Source: a bacterium (lineage in GTDB: Bacteria; Electryoneota; RPQS01; DYHQ01). From it: 64,000 bases of DNA. Positions 10,216 through 18,756 of the stretch are shown here, one piece after another. The notes under the pieces were generated by a model. The model worked only from the letters and a program-made list of their open reading frames with translations. It made no database searches and had not been told where the DNA came from. A program made the position numbers and the translations under genes. Where the stretch lies: the NCBI GenBank assembly GCA_030622545.1, contig JAUXGA010000002.1, positions 124,001 through 188,000 of the forward strand, in the 5' to 3' direction. The stretch's first letter is position 1. Every line of letters starts with the position of its first letter.

Positions 10216-10832
10216 CGGCGCGTGATTGTTTTCTGATTGGATTGACTGGCTCTCCGGGCACAGGAAAATCCACGGTCGCAGAGCTTTTAGCGGCGAAAGG
10301 CGCGGCGGTTATTTCCGGAGACGAACTCGGGCGGCGAGTGCTGCGCGAGTTCCCGGAACTGAAAGACGCTCTGCGCGCACGCTACGGTGATGAAATCTTT
10401 ACAGCGCGAGGAGCTCTCAAGCGACGCGCTTTGGGGCGAATCGTTTTCACCCGGAATGGAGAAGCCGCTTGGCTCAACGCGCTGATGTTTCCGAAAATCT
10501 ATGAACTGCTTCAGCGAGATATCCGGAAGTTTTGCCGAAAACATCGCGTTCTTGTTTTTGATGCGGCGATGATTTTCGAATGGGGAATCGAGAAAGAATT
10601 CGATTCAATCTGGGTGGTTACCGCACCCGAAGAACTTGCGAATGTGCGTCTGAGGAACAGCGGTCGTCTCTCACCAAATGAAATCCGCATGCGGATGCAG
10701 GCACAGCTTTCACCGGAAGAAAAAGCGCGCCGCGCCGATGTGGTGCTTCCCAATATAGGAAATCGAAAGCAATTGCAGCAATCTGTCAATCGTATCTGGA
10801 AAAGCGAGGGTTTATCTCGACTCACTTCATAA
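10212..10832 (+). CDS. coaE: Dephospho-CoA kinase
   Basis: 206 residues. It catalyses the last step of coenzyme A synthesis, phosphorylating the 3'-hydroxyl of dephospho-CoA with ATP. The N-terminal P-loop is GSPGTGKST, followed by the family's ISGDELGRRV (usually DxD/DxLxR-like) and the LID region with RLRNSGRLSPNEIRMR. VFDAAMIFEWG corresponds to the family's LFE segment. Start ATGA overlaps the TGA of the preceding protease gene, implying coupled translation in spite of unrelated function. Length fits bacterial CoaE. Confidence 0.93.
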   Translation: MTARDCFLIGLTGSPGTGKSTVAELLAAKGAAVISGDELGRRVLREFPELKDALRARYGDEIFTARGALKRRALGRIVFTRNGEAAWLNALMFPKIYELLQRDIRKFCRKHRVLVFDAAMIFEWGIEKEFDSIWVVTAPEELANVRLRNSGRLSPNEIRMRMQAQLSPEEKARRADVVLPNIGNRKQLQQSVNRIWKSEGLSRLTS

Positions 10833-10851
10833 ACGAAAAGGTAAGAAATCT

Positions 10852-12714
10852 ATGCTTCGCTCATATCGTTTTTTAAGCCTTGTCCTTCTGTGGGCTCTGC
10901 CCGTTTTTGCCGGAGAAACGGAACCCTATTCTCTCAATCAGTATCTGAATGCCCAATGGGCGCGAGGCGCTGACTTTTCGGCACACAGTCAGGATGTTCT
11001 CTTCACAACGAATATCACCGGTGTTTCTCAGTTGTGGAGCGTGAAGATTACAGGAGGCTGGCCGACTCAAATTACGTTTGAAGAGGACGGCGTTTCTTCG
11101 GGAGTTTGCTCTCCAACGGATCTGAATACGCTGTTGGTTTCAGCAGATCGCGGAGGTAATGAACGCCATCAGTTCTATTTTGTTGACATCCGCGGTGGCG
11201 TGTGGGAAAGATTGACGAAAGATGATAATGCGATTTATCGCTTCGGAGGGTGGACGCGTGACGGACGTAAAATCGCTTATACATCAAATGAGCGTGAACC
11301 TTCTGTTTTTGATACGTACGTGCTCGATGTCGCGACGAGAGAAGCGACTATGATTCACAAGGGCGATGGCTGGTGGGTGGCATCCGGCTGGTCTCCCGAT
11401 GGTCGCTATCTTGCGCTGCAGAAGCTCCAGTCGAATTCCAACAATGACTTATTTCTCTACGACACATTGTCAGCGGATGTCAGATTAATGACGCCGCATG
11501 AAGGCGATGCTCTCTTTTCAAGTCCGCGATGGATGCCGGAAAGCAATGCTTTCTATTTTAGATCGAATTTAGGTCGTGATTTCATCGGACTTGCAAAGAT
11601 GGAGGCGGACAGCGCGAAGCTCGAATGGGTTGAAACACCTGATTGGAATGTCGAGATGGCGGATGTGTCGCGCGATGGACAGTATCGCGTCTGGACAGTG
11701 AACGTCGATGGCTACTCGGAATTTCATTTGTTGAATATGCTGACGGGAAAACGTGTTCAACCTTACCGGCTTCCCAAGGGTATTATTCGCAATGTAAAAT
11801 TCTCGCCGGATTCAAGATGGCTCTTTGTGACGTTCACGCCGGGAAAAGCGCCTGAAAATGTTTATATGTATTTGATTGAGAAGGATTGGTTTTCCGCAAT
11901 CACGCACAGTGCTACAGGTGGTGTTAATCCCGAAACATTTATTGTGCCGGAGCTTGTTCACTATGAAACATTCGACGGGCGGCAGATTCCAGCTTTTCTC
12001 TATAAGCCAAAGCACGTGAAAGGGAAGATGCCGGTGATTTATTATGTTCACGGTGGGCCGGAATCTCAAGCGCGTCCGAAATTCCGCGGACTGTTCCAAT
12101 ATTTCTTAAATCGTGGATATGCGGTTTTCATGCCGAACGTTCGCGGCTCGACCGGTTATGGTCGCACGTACATGCAGATGGACAACATCGCCGGTCGGAT
12201 GGACGGGATTAAGGATGTCGAATACGGAGCGCGGTGGCTCGCTTCGCAAAAGGATGTGGATGCGAAGAAGCTGATTATTTACGGCGGCAGTTACGGCGGG
12301 TTCTCGGTGCTTTCGTCGATGGTTACGTATCCCAAGCGATGGGCTGCGGGAGTGGATGTCGTCGGGATTTCCAATTTCGTCACGTTCCTCGAAAATACAG
12401 GCCCGTGGCGCAGAGCGATGCGCGAAGCGGAGTATGGAAGTCTGGCGAATGACCGGGAATTCCTGCAGCAAATTTCACCGCTAACGCATATCGATAAAAT
12501 CCAAGCGCCGCTTTTCATTATCCAGGGAGCGAATGACTCGCGTGTGCCGAAGACGGAAAGCGATCAGATTTACGAGGCCGTGAAAGCTCGCGGCATTCCA
12601 ACAGAGTATCTCCTATTCGACGACGAAGGACACGGTGTCAAAAAACTTCCGAACAAGATTCACGCTTACACGAAGATGCTCGAATTCTTAGATAAGCATG
12701 TGTTGGAGAAATAG
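10852..12714 (+). CDS. Exported S9 family prolyl oligopeptidase-like peptidase
   Basis: 620 residues with a signal peptide at 1-20 (ALPVFAG). Residues about 25-340 form a PD40/TolB-type beta propeller (GWSPDGRYLAL, VKFSPDSRWLF). The C-terminal alpha/beta-hydrolase holds the triad: Ser in GGSYGGF (about 482), Asp in GANDSRVP and His in DEGHGV. Such S9 enzymes cleave short peptides or act as aminopeptidases, and the signal peptide places this one in the periplasm or outside. It could process peptides released by the secreted proteases encoded nearby; that link is inference. It starts 19 bases after coaE and ends at a hairpin terminator. Confidence 0.92.
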   Translation: MLRSYRFLSLVLLWALPVFAGETEPYSLNQYLNAQWARGADFSAHSQDVLFTTNITGVSQLWSVKITGGWPTQITFEEDGVSSGVCSPTDLNTLLVSADRGGNERHQFYFVDIRGGVWERLTKDDNAIYRFGGWTRDGRKIAYTSNEREPSVFDTYVLDVATREATMIHKGDGWWVASGWSPDGRYLALQKLQSNSNNDLFLYDTLSADVRLMTPHEGDALFSSPRWMPESNAFYFRSNLGRDFIGLAKMEADSAKLEWVETPDWNVEMADVSRDGQYRVWTVNVDGYSEFHLLNMLTGKRVQPYRLPKGIIRNVKFSPDSRWLFVTFTPGKAPENVYMYLIEKDWFSAITHSATGGVNPETFIVPELVHYETFDGRQIPAFLYKPKHVKGKMPVIYYVHGGPESQARPKFRGLFQYFLNRGYAVFMPNVRGSTGYGRTYMQMDNIAGRMDGIKDVEYGARWLASQKDVDAKKLIIYGGSYGGFSVLSSMVTYPKRWAAGVDVVGISNFVTFLENTGPWRRAMREAEYGSLANDREFLQQISPLTHIDKIQAPLFIIQGANDSRVPKTESDQIYEAVKARGIPTEYLLFDDEGHGVKKLPNKIHAYTKMLEFLDKHVLEK

Positions 12715-12735
12715 CCTGTGGATTTCTTTGGAGTG

Positions 12736-12767
12736 AAAAAGCCTCGGCAAAATTGTCGAGGCTTTTT
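12736..12767. terminator. Bidirectional rho-independent terminator
   Basis: AAAAA, stem GCCTCG (12741-12746), loop, CGAGGC (12757-12762), TTTTT. It closes the forward lon-S9 run and also lies downstream of the convergent P5C dehydrogenase gene. Confidence 0.85.
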
Positions 12768-12794
12768 ATCGAATCTACCGAGAAACTGCACTAA

Positions 12795-12816
12795 CCGACG
12801 CGCTCCCGCGTGTTGG
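12795..12816. repeat. Hairpin with TCCC loop (second small repeat family)
   Basis: A 9 bp stem with G-T wobbles, CCGACGCGC / GCGTGTTGG, around a TCCC loop. A hairpin of identical geometry and similar core (GACGC-TCCC-GTGTT) but different outer stem lies at 62882-62903. Confidence 0.5.
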
Positions 12817-12832
12817 AAAGCTCCTGTAAAAA

Positions 12833-14380
12833 TTAAAACCTCTCCGTCACCGATTTCGCTTGGGTGAAGAGCAGGAGGTAGTCACGACCGCCGGCTTTGG
12901 AATCGGTACCGCTCATGTTGAAGCCGCCAAACGGCTGCGCACCGACAAGCGCTCCCGTGCATTTGCGGTTTAAATAAAGATTGCCGACATGGAAGTCGCG
13001 TCGGGCGATTTCGAGATGTTCCCTATCGTTGGAATAGAGCGCGCCGGTTAGTCCATAGATGGTGTTGTTCGCGTACTCAAGCCCTTGTTTGAAATCCTTG
13101 ACTTTGGAACAAGCCAGCACCGGCCCAAAAATTTCTTCCTGAAAAATGCGCGCATCCGAACTGATATTTCCAAAGATGGTCGGTTTGATAAACCAGCCGC
13201 CTGACGGTCCTTTTTCTCCGCCGATTAGCAGTTTGCCTTCTTTTTTACCGATGTCAATGTAGCCCATGATTTTATTGAACGCAGCTTCATCGACGACCGG
13301 GCCTAAGTAGTTGCCGTAGTCTTTCGTGTTACCGATGGTCATTTTTTTCGTCATATCCACGACTCGCTGGGTGACCTCATCGTAGAGTTTTTCATGGATG
13401 ATGGCGCGGGAACACGCCGAACATTTCTGTCCTTGAAATCCGAAAGCGGCCGTATAGATTCCCAGCGCGGCATCTTCGGGATCCGCGGATTCATCCACGA
13501 CGATACAATCCTTGCCGCCCATTTCGAGGATGGTGCGCTTGACCCAGATTTGTCCGGGAGCGATTTCCGCCGCTAATTTGTGAATGTGGAGGCCGACTTC
13601 CATCGAACCCGTAAAGGAGATGTAGCGCGTTTGCGGATGACCGACGATGGTATCTCCAATCGCGCCGCCGGGTCCGGGCAGGAAATTCAAAACGCCTTTG
13701 GGCAATCCGGCTTCTTCCATTAATTCGAAGAATTTCCACGCGACGAACGGCGATGCCGACGCGGGCTTGAGCACGACGGTGTTTCCGGCGACAAGAGAAG
13801 CGGTTGTCATACCGACGAGAATCGCCAGTGGGAAATTCCACGGAGGAATAACCGCGCCGACGCCGAGCGGCAGGTAGGCCAATGATTGTTCTTCGCCGGA
13901 GATGTCCGTGAGAGGCTGAGGCTCGGCAAGCCTCATCATTTCCCTTGCGTAGAACTCCATGAAATCGATGGCTTCAGCGGTATCGCCATCGGCTTCCGCC
14001 CAATTCTTGCCGACTTCGAGCACCATTGCGGCCGAGAATTCATGCTTGCGACGGCGCATTAAGGCAGCGGCTCTCAGCAGGATTCGCGCTCGCGCCTCAG
14101 GCGATACATGGCTCCATTCAGGAAAATGTCGGGCGGCGGTTTCGATAGCCTCAAGGGCGGATTCTTTTGTGCCTTTTACGAAAGTGGCGATGGTTTGGCT
14201 GGTTTGCGCGGGATTGAAACGGGCGAAGGTCTGGCCTGTGGTTTTGCGCTGGCCGTCAATCACAATCGGCCATTCCCGGCCAAGTTCTGACTGGACTTTC
14301 TCCAAGGCTTCCTGGAATGCCTTTCGATTTGCCGTAACGGAAAAGTCGGTGAGAGGTTCGTTGCGAAATTCAGGTAACAT
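12833..14380 (-). CDS. pruA: L-glutamate gamma-semialdehyde (1-pyrroline-5-carboxylate) dehydrogenase
   Basis: 515 residues from the ATG at 14380 (MLPEFRNEP), the standard length for stand-alone P5C dehydrogenase. The open frame extends upstream to 14548, but a promoter at 14427-14455 lies inside that extension. The enzyme oxidises glutamate semialdehyde to glutamate with NAD+, the second step of proline breakdown and also used in ornithine/arginine use. The aldehyde dehydrogenase fold shows SFTGSMEVG for NAD, the general base Glu in LEMGGKD and the nucleophile Cys320 in GQKCSACSR. No proline dehydrogenase is next to it. Confidence 0.94.
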   Translation of the reverse strand: MLPEFRNEPLTDFSVTANRKAFQEALEKVQSELGREWPIVIDGQRKTTGQTFARFNPAQTSQTIATFVKGTKESALEAIETAARHFPEWSHVSPEARARILLRAAALMRRRKHEFSAAMVLEVGKNWAEADGDTAEAIDFMEFYAREMMRLAEPQPLTDISGEEQSLAYLPLGVGAVIPPWNFPLAILVGMTTASLVAGNTVVLKPASASPFVAWKFFELMEEAGLPKGVLNFLPGPGGAIGDTIVGHPQTRYISFTGSMEVGLHIHKLAAEIAPGQIWVKRTILEMGGKDCIVVDESADPEDAALGIYTAAFGFQGQKCSACSRAIIHEKLYDEVTQRVVDMTKKMTIGNTKDYGNYLGPVVDEAAFNKIMGYIDIGKKEGKLLIGGEKGPSGGWFIKPTIFGNISSDARIFQEEIFGPVLACSKVKDFKQGLEYANNTIYGLTGALYSNDREHLEIARRDFHVGNLYLNRKCTGALVGAQPFGGFNMSGTDSKAGGRDYLLLFTQAKSVTERF

Positions 14381-14426
14381 GGTTCGTCCCAAAGATTTTG
14401 GTTGGTAAGTTTCTTGATTTGATGCT

Positions 14427-14455
14427 AAAATAAGAGAAATATCCATCATTTGCAA
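14427..14455 (-). promoter_or_regulatory. Putative pruA promoter
   Basis: Reverse strand TTGCAA, 17 bp, TATTTT, placing transcription start about 40 nt before the ATG at 14380. It supports that start over the longer frame. Confidence 0.5.
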
Positions 14456-14678
14456 GCGTACTTTGGCAACCGATTGCCGGAGGTTATTTCGTGCCAAAAA
14501 GCCTTGAGAATGTAAAATCATAATCCCTGAATTCGCTTTGATATTCAATGATTTGCAAGGCGCGCAAAAAGTTCAAAAATTCCCGGAAACTTTTTGGTAG
14601 GGTTCGGCGTCAAAAGCATTGAAAGTGACGGTCCTTGCTGCGGAGTGACCCGCGCCTATCAACCATAGAGGAGGTATC

Positions 14679-15710
14679 ATGAACCGCAGGTATCCGGTTT
14701 TGATTCTCGGCATTCTGCTCATCGGAGTGGGAGTCGTCATTGCAGTGGGAGCTTTCGCAAAAGACTCTAAGGTGACGAGCAAGGCGTTCTTAGGGGTTGT
14801 TTTGGATGAAGTTACGAGCGAAGTCGCCAAGGAATACGGCGCCACATCCGGAGGCGCTTTGATTCAAGAAGTGACCAGCCGCTCTGCCGCGAAGAAAGCG
14901 GGTCTCAGAGCAAATGACATCATCATCAAGTTCGACGGGAAAAGCATCGGTGATCCGGATGATTTGCGGAAGGCGCTTAAAAGCAAGAGTCCCGGCGATG
15001 AAGTAGAGCTGACTTTCCTCCGAGGAGGAACGCAGAAGACTACTGACGTCGAATTGGGGAAGCGCAAATCGAAGCAGATTGTCATGAAGTACAAAGGCGA
15101 CGATGACGACACGTTCATTCACTCGCGCGGAGCATATAAATCCCTGAAAAGCAAAAAGGGTTCCAAGCACGCCTATGCGGGAATTCATCTGCAGGAACTG
15201 AGCGAAGGTCTGGCGAAATATTTTGAGACCAAAGAGGGGGTCCTTATTTCCGATGTCGAAAAAGACAGCCCGGCTGAGAAAGCTGGAATGGAAGCTGGCG
15301 ATGTCGTTATTAGCATTGACGGAAAATCAACCGAAGATATCGGCGACGTTCAAAAACTCGTTCGGAAGCATGAACCCGGAGAAAAAGCTAAGTTTGAAGT
15401 TATTCGGAAGGGCAGGAAGAAGACCATTAATGTGGAGCTGGGTGAATCGAAAGAAAGCAAGCACTTCGGGTGGATAGGTGCTCCAGGCGGTACGATGATG
15501 GTTTTTGACGATGAAGAGTTGGAAGAATTCCCCGGCGATCTCGAACATTTCTTTCATGACTTTAACTTTGACGAGTTCAAAGATGATGTAGATGATATAC
15601 GAATTAATTTGCAGCGCGATTTGAAACCGCAACTCGATGAACTAAAAGCGCAGCTCCAAGAACTTAAGGAAGAACTCCAGCAACTCAAAAAAGAGAAATT
15701 CGGAGAATAA
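14679..15710 (+). CDS. Membrane-anchored protein with two PDZ domains and a C-terminal coiled coil
   Basis: 343 residues behind GAGGAGG. Residues 7-27 are a single hydrophobic segment (signal anchor or uncleaved signal). PDZ 1 spans about 35-125 (FLGVVLDEV, SAAKKAGLRANDIIIKFDG) and PDZ 2 about 160-255 (AGIHLQEL, SPAEKAGMEAGDVVISIDG), each like the PDZ of HtrA/DegP. There is no trypsin-like protease domain. The last 60 residues are acidic, then a heptad-rich coiled coil (LKAQLQELKEELQQLK). It probably scaffolds or senses C-termini of envelope proteins; family function is not established. It ends at a strong terminator, so it looks monocistronic. Confidence 0.85.
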   Translation: MNRRYPVLILGILLIGVGVVIAVGAFAKDSKVTSKAFLGVVLDEVTSEVAKEYGATSGGALIQEVTSRSAAKKAGLRANDIIIKFDGKSIGDPDDLRKALKSKSPGDEVELTFLRGGTQKTTDVELGKRKSKQIVMKYKGDDDDTFIHSRGAYKSLKSKKGSKHAYAGIHLQELSEGLAKYFETKEGVLISDVEKDSPAEKAGMEAGDVVISIDGKSTEDIGDVQKLVRKHEPGEKAKFEVIRKGRKKTINVELGESKESKHFGWIGAPGGTMMVFDDEELEEFPGDLEHFFHDFNFDEFKDDVDDIRINLQRDLKPQLDELKAQLQELKEELQQLKKEKFGE

Positions 15711-15719
15711 ACAATTGCT

Positions 15720-15788
15720 TCACGCCGCGATTTTGGAGGGTTTGAAGGTAGCCTCCCCTGAACCTTCTTGCACCTCCGCGCGGCGTGA
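15720..15788. other. Inverted repeat after the PDZ gene
   Basis: TCACGCCGCG (15720-15729) and CGCGGCGTGA (15779-15788) are perfect 10 bp inverted repeats enclosing 49 bases, which contain a second imperfect pair (GGAGGGTTTGAAGG / CCTTC-type). It could extend the 3' structure of the PDZ transcript upstream of the terminator. Confidence 0.6.
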
Positions 15789-15801
15789 GTTTATTTAAAT
15801 G

Positions 15802-15836
15802 CGGCTGCAGCCGGAAACGAGCTGCAGCCGTTTTTT
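15802..15836 (+). terminator. Rho-independent terminator
   Basis: CGGCTGCAG (15802-15810), 11-base loop, CTGCAGCCG (15822-15830), then TTTTTT. Terminates the two-PDZ gene. Confidence 0.88.
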
Positions 15837-15840
15837 AGTA

Positions 15841-15914
15841 CCGCCGAGCCGGGTTCAGCGCTCTATACCTTACCGCTGTGCGAGGACGCTATCGCGCGTA
15901 ACCCGGCCGGAATT
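15841..15914. repeat. Long copy of the dispersed palindromic element
   Basis: Left arm CCGCCGAGCCGGGTTCAGC, right arm GCGCGTAACCCGGCCGGAA. The arms pair as an 11 bp stem with one bulged A, plus an inner GCGC/GCGC, around about 40 bases. It ends 35 bases before the Nudix start codon. Confidence 0.8.
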
Positions 15915-15949
15915 TTATGTTTTTGAAGTATTCTAATAGGAGCTCTTAA

Positions 15950-16393
15950 ATGAAAGCTACGATACAGTGTCCGCACTGCGGGGGCGCGATAGAGACTTTC
16001 CGCAATCCCTATCCGACTGCGGATATTCTGTTTTATCGCCCCGGTGAGGTTTTGCTCATTCGCCGGAAGAATCCGCCTGCAGGGTGGGCTTTACCCGGCG
16101 GTTTCATCGATTACGGCGAATCCGCGGAAGACGCCGCTAAGCGAGAAGCTCAAGAGGAAACAGGTTTGACCGTTCGGAACATGCAGCAGTTTCGCGTCTA
16201 TTCCAAGCCGGGTCGCGATCCGCGGTTTCACACGTTGACCGTGGTTTTTATCGCGGAACCGGAAGGGGAATTATGTGCCGGTGATGATGCATCGGAAGCG
16301 CAATGGTTCCGTTTGAACGATTTGCCAACGCCCATCGCTTTTGATCACGCCGGAATTATCGCTGACGTGCAAAAAGCGGGTCAAATTCAATAA
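15950..16393 (+). CDS. Nudix hydrolase with N-terminal zinc-ribbon motif
   Basis: 147 residues. A CPHCGG motif opens the protein (residues 6-11) but only one CxxC is present, so a full zinc ribbon is uncertain. The Nudix box runs from GGFIDYGESAEDAAKREAQE to the following ETGL (about 53-76), matching Gx5Ex7REUxEExGU. Nudix enzymes hydrolyse nucleoside diphosphates linked to another group; the N-terminal layout resembles ADP-ribose/NADH pyrophosphatase relatives, but the substrate is not determined. AGGAG lies nine bases before the ATG. It stands between two copies of the palindromic element. Confidence 0.88.
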   Translation: MKATIQCPHCGGAIETFRNPYPTADILFYRPGEVLLIRRKNPPAGWALPGGFIDYGESAEDAAKREAQEETGLTVRNMQQFRVYSKPGRDPRFHTLTVVFIAEPEGELCAGDDASEAQWFRLNDLPTPIAFDHAGIIADVQKAGQIQ

Positions 16394-16470
16394 TCCTTTC
16401 ATTTTTTCCTACCGATTTAGTTCTCACCTTTCATTTGCGTTAATGCGAGCAAAAGTGCATATTGTGGTTG

Positions 16471-16650
16471 TCTCCGCCGAGCCGGGTTGTAGGGGCTGAC
16501 CCACGTGTCTGCCCACAAGGTTTATACGTATTGATAATCACGGGCGCACACTTGGGAACGCCCCTACACGACGGATTCTGATACGGGCGCACACACGGGG
16601 AGCGCCCCTACGTCTCGCTGTGCTATCGCGCGTAACCCGGCCGGAATTTT
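16471..16650. repeat. Composite repeat: long palindromic element with nested GTAGGGGC/GCCCCTAC hairpins
   Basis: The outer arms match the other long copies (TCCGCCGAGCCGGGTT at left, CGCGTAACCCGGCCGGAA at right). Between them lie GTAGGGGC (16489-16496) and two GCCCCTAC (16560-16567, 16604-16611), each tied to its own hairpin (GGGC...GCCC; GGGCG...CGCCC; GGGCGC...GCGCCC). One repeat family has apparently entered another. It ends 17 bases before the next start codon. Confidence 0.75.
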
Positions 16651-16667
16651 CAACCCTCGGATTTTTT

Positions 16668-18704
16668 ATGCGCTTTAGGCAAATACGAGCGATTTATACA
16701 AAAGAGATGCGTGATATTCTTCGGGATAGGCGCACTCTTTTTGTCATGATTATCCTTCCGATTCTCCTCTATCCGCTGCTCATGATCGGTGTGTTGCAGC
16801 TCTCCGTTTTGCAGGCGAAGAAGCTTCGGAAAGAACCGGCGAAGGTTGTGCTTGTCGGGGCAAGAGGACCGGTGGATATTTACAGAACGCTCGACTCGTC
16901 TCAGACCATTGAACTAACATCCGTCCTGAACTGGCAACAAGCGTTGAGTGACGGAGAACTTCATGCCGCCGTCGAAATTCCGCCGGGTTTCGCGGACAGC
17001 ATCGAAGCGAAACAAGCGACGTTTCTGACCATTCATTATAACGCGGCTAAAGAACGTTCGCAGGAAGCGAAAACGAAAATCGAGTACGCGCTCGAGCACT
17101 ATCAGGAATCGATAGTCACGAAACGTTTTGAAGCATTGGCGGTCGATACATCGCTGCTTCATCCTTTTGCGACGCGGCTCGAAAATGTTGCGACCAGCGA
17201 GGAGATGTCGGGATTTTTTCTTGGGAAATTCTTAGGCTACCTCCTGATTATCATGGCGATGTTAGGCGCGTTTTATCCGGCGATTGATTTGACCGCCGGA
17301 GAAAAAGAGCGCGGCACCATGGAAACGCTGCTCGTTTCCCCCGCGCGGCGCGGCGAAATTGTCTATGGAAAATTTTTCGCGATTCTTTCCGTTTCGATTG
17401 TAACGACACTTCTGAATCTTGGGTCGATGGGCGTGACGTTTTCGTGGGGCATGCAGCAAATCGCGCCGCAGATGGGCTCGGAATCTCTTGGATTTGGCAT
17501 CACCGCGGCGGCGCTGGCGTCGATTGCTCTGATTTTACTTCCCATGGCTGTTTTTTTCAGTGCAATTTGCATGGCTGTTGCGACACCGGCACGCAGCTAT
17601 AAAGAAGGGCAGAATTTGCTGACGCCGCTTTATATGGTCGTGATTCTGCCTGCGATTGTCTCCGTGCTGCCGGGAGTGGAAATCTCACCAACCCTTGCCG
17701 TTATCCCCATCGTAAATGTTTCCCTTTTAACCAAAGAGTTTTTGGTGGGGCACTATCCGCTTGTGGAAATAGCGTTGACTTTTTTATCGTCCTGTTTAAT
17801 CGCCGTTATGGCGCTGAGCTGGGCGGTAAGTCAGTTTCGAAGCGAGACCGTGCTGTTCCGGCATGCCGAAGATATTCGCTGGTCTCCTTTCCGCAGGCCG
17901 ATTGTTCCGAGAACTTTTCCCAGCAGCGCCGGAGCACTTTTTCTCTATTTCGTTGTTCTCATTCTGGTATTTTTCGTGGGAGGGAAATGGCAAAGCGCGA
18001 GTCTTCTTCCGGGACTCTTCAAGACGGAAGTGTTGTTGATTCTTCTGCCACCGATTATAGTGCTTGTATGGGGACGGTATGATATACGTCGCGCGTTGGG
18101 TCTTGTCAAACCTGCTCCAATGGTGTGGATTCCGACAATCATTTTCATGGTTGGTGGATGGCTCTTGGCGGTCGAAATCGCCGCGCTGCAGAATCTGGTA
18201 TTCCCCTATCCGGAAGAATTTCAATCCTTTTTTGAGGGATTGTTTAAGCAATTGAACAGCCTGCCGCTGTTGCAGGCGATAGCCGTCATTGCGTTCCTTC
18301 CCGCGATTTGCGAAGAATTGCTTTGCAGGGGTTTTCTATTGCGGGCATGGCTCCCTCGATTAGGAAAGACGCGCGCAATTATCGCTGTCGCAGTTGTTTT
18401 CGGTGTGCTTCATCTGGATCCCTATCGTCTGCTTACAACGGCATTCTTAGGCTTTTTATTGACGGTTTTAGCTGTGGAAACGGGCTCGATTTTCCCGGCA
18501 ATGCTCGGGCATGCTCTGATTAATGGGAGTACGTTTTTCATCCTGCGACAAGAAGATGTTCTGGGCGGCTCAGCAGGATTATCATTGGAAGAAGAGCTTC
18601 TGCCATGGTATCTTGTTGTCGGCGCAATGCTGCTCTTCGCCTTAGGTTGGTGGTGGCTTAAAAAAGTAACCGGAGCGGACAAACAAATCGCTGAGCCGGA
18701 TTAA
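16668..18704 (+). CDS. ABC-2 type (NatB-like) permease fused to a CPBP/CAAX intramembrane protease domain
   Basis: 678 residues from the ATG at 16668; an upstream GTG at 16620 would translate the palindromic element and is rejected. Residues 1-400 match ABC-2/NatB permeases: a first membrane span at about 27-48, a large external loop, then five or six spans with the GEKERGTMETLL signature near 210. Residues about 540-650 carry CPBP motifs: EELLCR, FGVLHLD and HALIN, the Glu-Glu/Arg and His residues of the metal-binding site. The permease half needs an ATPase partner, yet none is adjacent. Its role could be export of ions or small molecules coupled to membrane proteolysis; this is inference. 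Confidence 0.88.
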   Translation: MRFRQIRAIYTKEMRDILRDRRTLFVMIILPILLYPLLMIGVLQLSVLQAKKLRKEPAKVVLVGARGPVDIYRTLDSSQTIELTSVLNWQQALSDGELHAAVEIPPGFADSIEAKQATFLTIHYNAAKERSQEAKTKIEYALEHYQESIVTKRFEALAVDTSLLHPFATRLENVATSEEMSGFFLGKFLGYLLIIMAMLGAFYPAIDLTAGEKERGTMETLLVSPARRGEIVYGKFFAILSVSIVTTLLNLGSMGVTFSWGMQQIAPQMGSESLGFGITAAALASIALILLPMAVFFSAICMAVATPARSYKEGQNLLTPLYMVVILPAIVSVLPGVEISPTLAVIPIVNVSLLTKEFLVGHYPLVEIALTFLSSCLIAVMALSWAVSQFRSETVLFRHAEDIRWSPFRRPIVPRTFPSSAGALFLYFVVLILVFFVGGKWQSASLLPGLFKTEVLLILLPPIIVLVWGRYDIRRALGLVKPAPMVWIPTIIFMVGGWLLAVEIAALQNLVFPYPEEFQSFFEGLFKQLNSLPLLQAIAVIAFLPAICEELLCRGFLLRAWLPRLGKTRAIIAVAVVFGVLHLDPYRLLTTAFLGFLLTVLAVETGSIFPAMLGHALINGSTFFILRQEDVLGGSAGLSLEEELLPWYLVVGAMLLFALGWWWLKKVTGADKQIAEPD

Positions 18705-18727
18705 GCTTGCGCAACCCGGTCGGAATT
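18689..18727. repeat. Short degenerate copy of the palindromic element across a stop codon
   Basis: CGCTGAGCCGGATT then AAGCTTGCGC then AACCCGGTCGGAATT. The arms still pair with one A-C mismatch. The left arm encodes the last residues (AEPD) and the TAA stop of the preceding gene. Confidence 0.65.
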
Positions 18728-18756
18728 CTAAAAAGGAAATAGTTCGGAGGATGTGT

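Noticed and set aside
14381-14548. N-terminal extension of P5C dehydrogenase to 14548
   Set aside because: The family starts at MLPEFRNEP and a promoter lies within the extension.
16471-16650. CRISPR-like array of repeats
   Set aside because: The units are inverted hairpins of unequal spacing, without equal-length spacers or cas genes.
16620-16667. GTG at 16620 as start of the ABC permease fusion
   Set aside because: It would translate the palindromic element; the ATG at 16668 begins the usual permease N-terminus.
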